From contig CAAGKE010000135.1 in the NCBI GenBank assembly GCA_900770325.1, positions 1 through 7,207 on the forward strand: a stretch of DNA of 7,207 nt. The letters are read 5' to 3'. The position numbers and the translations under genes were made by a program. Positions 6,999 through 7,207 of the stretch are shown here, one piece after another (the first letter of the stretch is position 1; each line of letters starts with the position of its first letter). The notes below the pieces were generated by a model. It did no database searches, was not told where the DNA came from, and worked only from the letters and a program-made list of their open reading frames with translations. This DNA is from Lachnospiraceae bacterium. GTDB taxonomy: Bacteria > Bacillota > Clostridia > Lachnospirales > Lachnospiraceae.

Positions 6999-7016
6999 TG
7001 AACAGGTTACTGTTTA
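6999..7016 (+). other. Short stem-loop just after the cellulase stop
   Basis: TGAACAG (6999-7005), loop GTTA, CTGTTTA (7010-7016) pair over 7 bp with one G-U, beginning one base after the TAG stop. No T-tract follows, so it is at best a weak or Rho-independent-like end, or a 3' mRNA stabiliser. The same bases are the TACTGTTYA repeat motif seen upstream of the gene. Confidence 0.35.
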
Positions 7017-7043
7017 GGTGAATTCCCAGGACGACGTTTCGAA
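7008..7043 (+). repeat. Imperfect 36-bp direct repeat, second copy
   Basis: 7008-7043 aligns without gaps to 5458-5493 with 27 of 36 bases identical by hand count. The strongest blocks are TACTGTT at the start and ACGAYGTTT plus GAA at the end. The two copies flank the cellulase gene in the same orientation. They probably represent a dispersed repeat present elsewhere in the genome. Confidence 0.5.
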
Positions 7044-7105
7044 GCAGGCGTACATCTCACGGAAACGGGACAACGCCTGATCGTTTCACTTGAGTTTCCG
7101 CAAAC
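7035..7105. other. Non-coding segment with competing inverted repeats
   Basis: CAGGCGT (7045-7051) pairs perfectly with ACGCCTG (7073-7079). GAAACG (7062-7067) in its loop can pair with CGTTTC at 7035-7040 or at 7082-7087, and the overlapping CGGAAAC (7060-7066) with GTTTCCG (7094-7100). Each of these central pairings crosses the first stem, so they would form a pseudoknot or compete with it. No open reading frame of note is present. It may be a structured RNA or the body of a repeat element; strand is undetermined. Confidence 0.35.
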
Positions 7106-7133
7106 TGTAATCTAAAAATGAATATAGTCTCCC

Positions 7134-7197
7134 AAAGTGCCAATCTGCCAAATTTTTGAAAAGATACAGAGTAGCAGTCTGTGAATAGAGGCACTTT
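7134..7197. repeat. 8-bp inverted repeat enclosing a small hairpin
   Basis: AAAGTGCC (7134-7141) and GGCACTTT (7190-7197) are exact reverse complements around 48 nt. Inside, ACAGA (7166-7170) and TCTGT (7178-7182) form a 5-bp hairpin with a 7-nt loop. TGCCAA is repeated at 7138-7143 and 7146-7151. It runs almost to the window edge and could belong to the control region or RNA of whatever follows. No gene is visible. Confidence 0.35.
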
Positions 7198-7207
7198 AAT
7201 AAGCCCC

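Noticed and set aside
7121..7151. Minus-strand promoter-like TTGGCA and TATATT
   Set aside because: The spacer is 19 bp and no gene follows on that strand before the cellulase, so support is too thin.
7190..7204. GGCAC followed by GC resembling a sigma-54 -24/-12 promoter
   Set aside because: The spacing between GG and GC is 11, not the strict 10, and the -12 element lacks the TTGC context.

Overview
The window reads as chromosome of a low-to-mid GC anaerobic Bacillota, most likely a gut-type Clostridia/Lachnospiraceae member. The basis is strong AGGAGG-type ribosome sites, the codon style, a rubrerythrin-type rubredoxin domain, a Fur-family box, and a Bacillus/Clostridium-type GH5_2 cellulase. 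The genus cannot be fixed from this sequence. All real genes lie on the + strand; I see no tRNA, rRNA, CRISPR array or transposase.

Region 1 (1-3937) is a sugar-nucleotide cluster. It holds the 3' part of a bifunctional mannose-1-phosphate guanylyltransferase/mannose-6-phosphate isomerase (manC type; its N-terminus lies outside the window), a class I mannose-6-phosphate isomerase (manA) that starts on the base after the manC stop, and, 71 nt further on, a 562-aa phosphoglucomutase/phosphomannomutase. Together they can carry fructose-6-phosphate through mannose-6-phosphate and mannose-1-phosphate to GDP-mannose. The isomerase step is encoded twice.

Region 2 (3938-5448) is the most interesting part. 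A compact regulatory region contains a good sigma-A promoter with an extended -10 (3989-4017). A perfect 7-1-7 inverted repeat, TTAGAATCATTCTAA (4017-4031), sits over the predicted transcription start. It differs from the PerR consensus TTATAATNATTATAA by one base per half-site. The gene behind it encodes an N-terminal rubrerythrin-type rubredoxin domain fused to a stand-alone glutamate-synthase FMN/3Fe-4S domain. It has no glutaminase domain, and no NAD(P)H-dependent small subunit lies beside it. The promoter and the domain content together suggest a peroxide-regulated redox enzyme rather than a housekeeping glutamate synthase.

Region 3 (5449-7207) carries a secreted GH5_2 endo-beta-1,4-glucanase with a C-terminal CBM2-like module. 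The non-coding stretches on both sides share a TACTGTTYA motif, an imperfect 36-bp direct repeat and an 11-bp inverted pair. The gene therefore sits between copies of what looks like a dispersed intergenic repeat. The last 210 nt hold several competing inverted repeats that could fold as RNA, and no recognisable gene.
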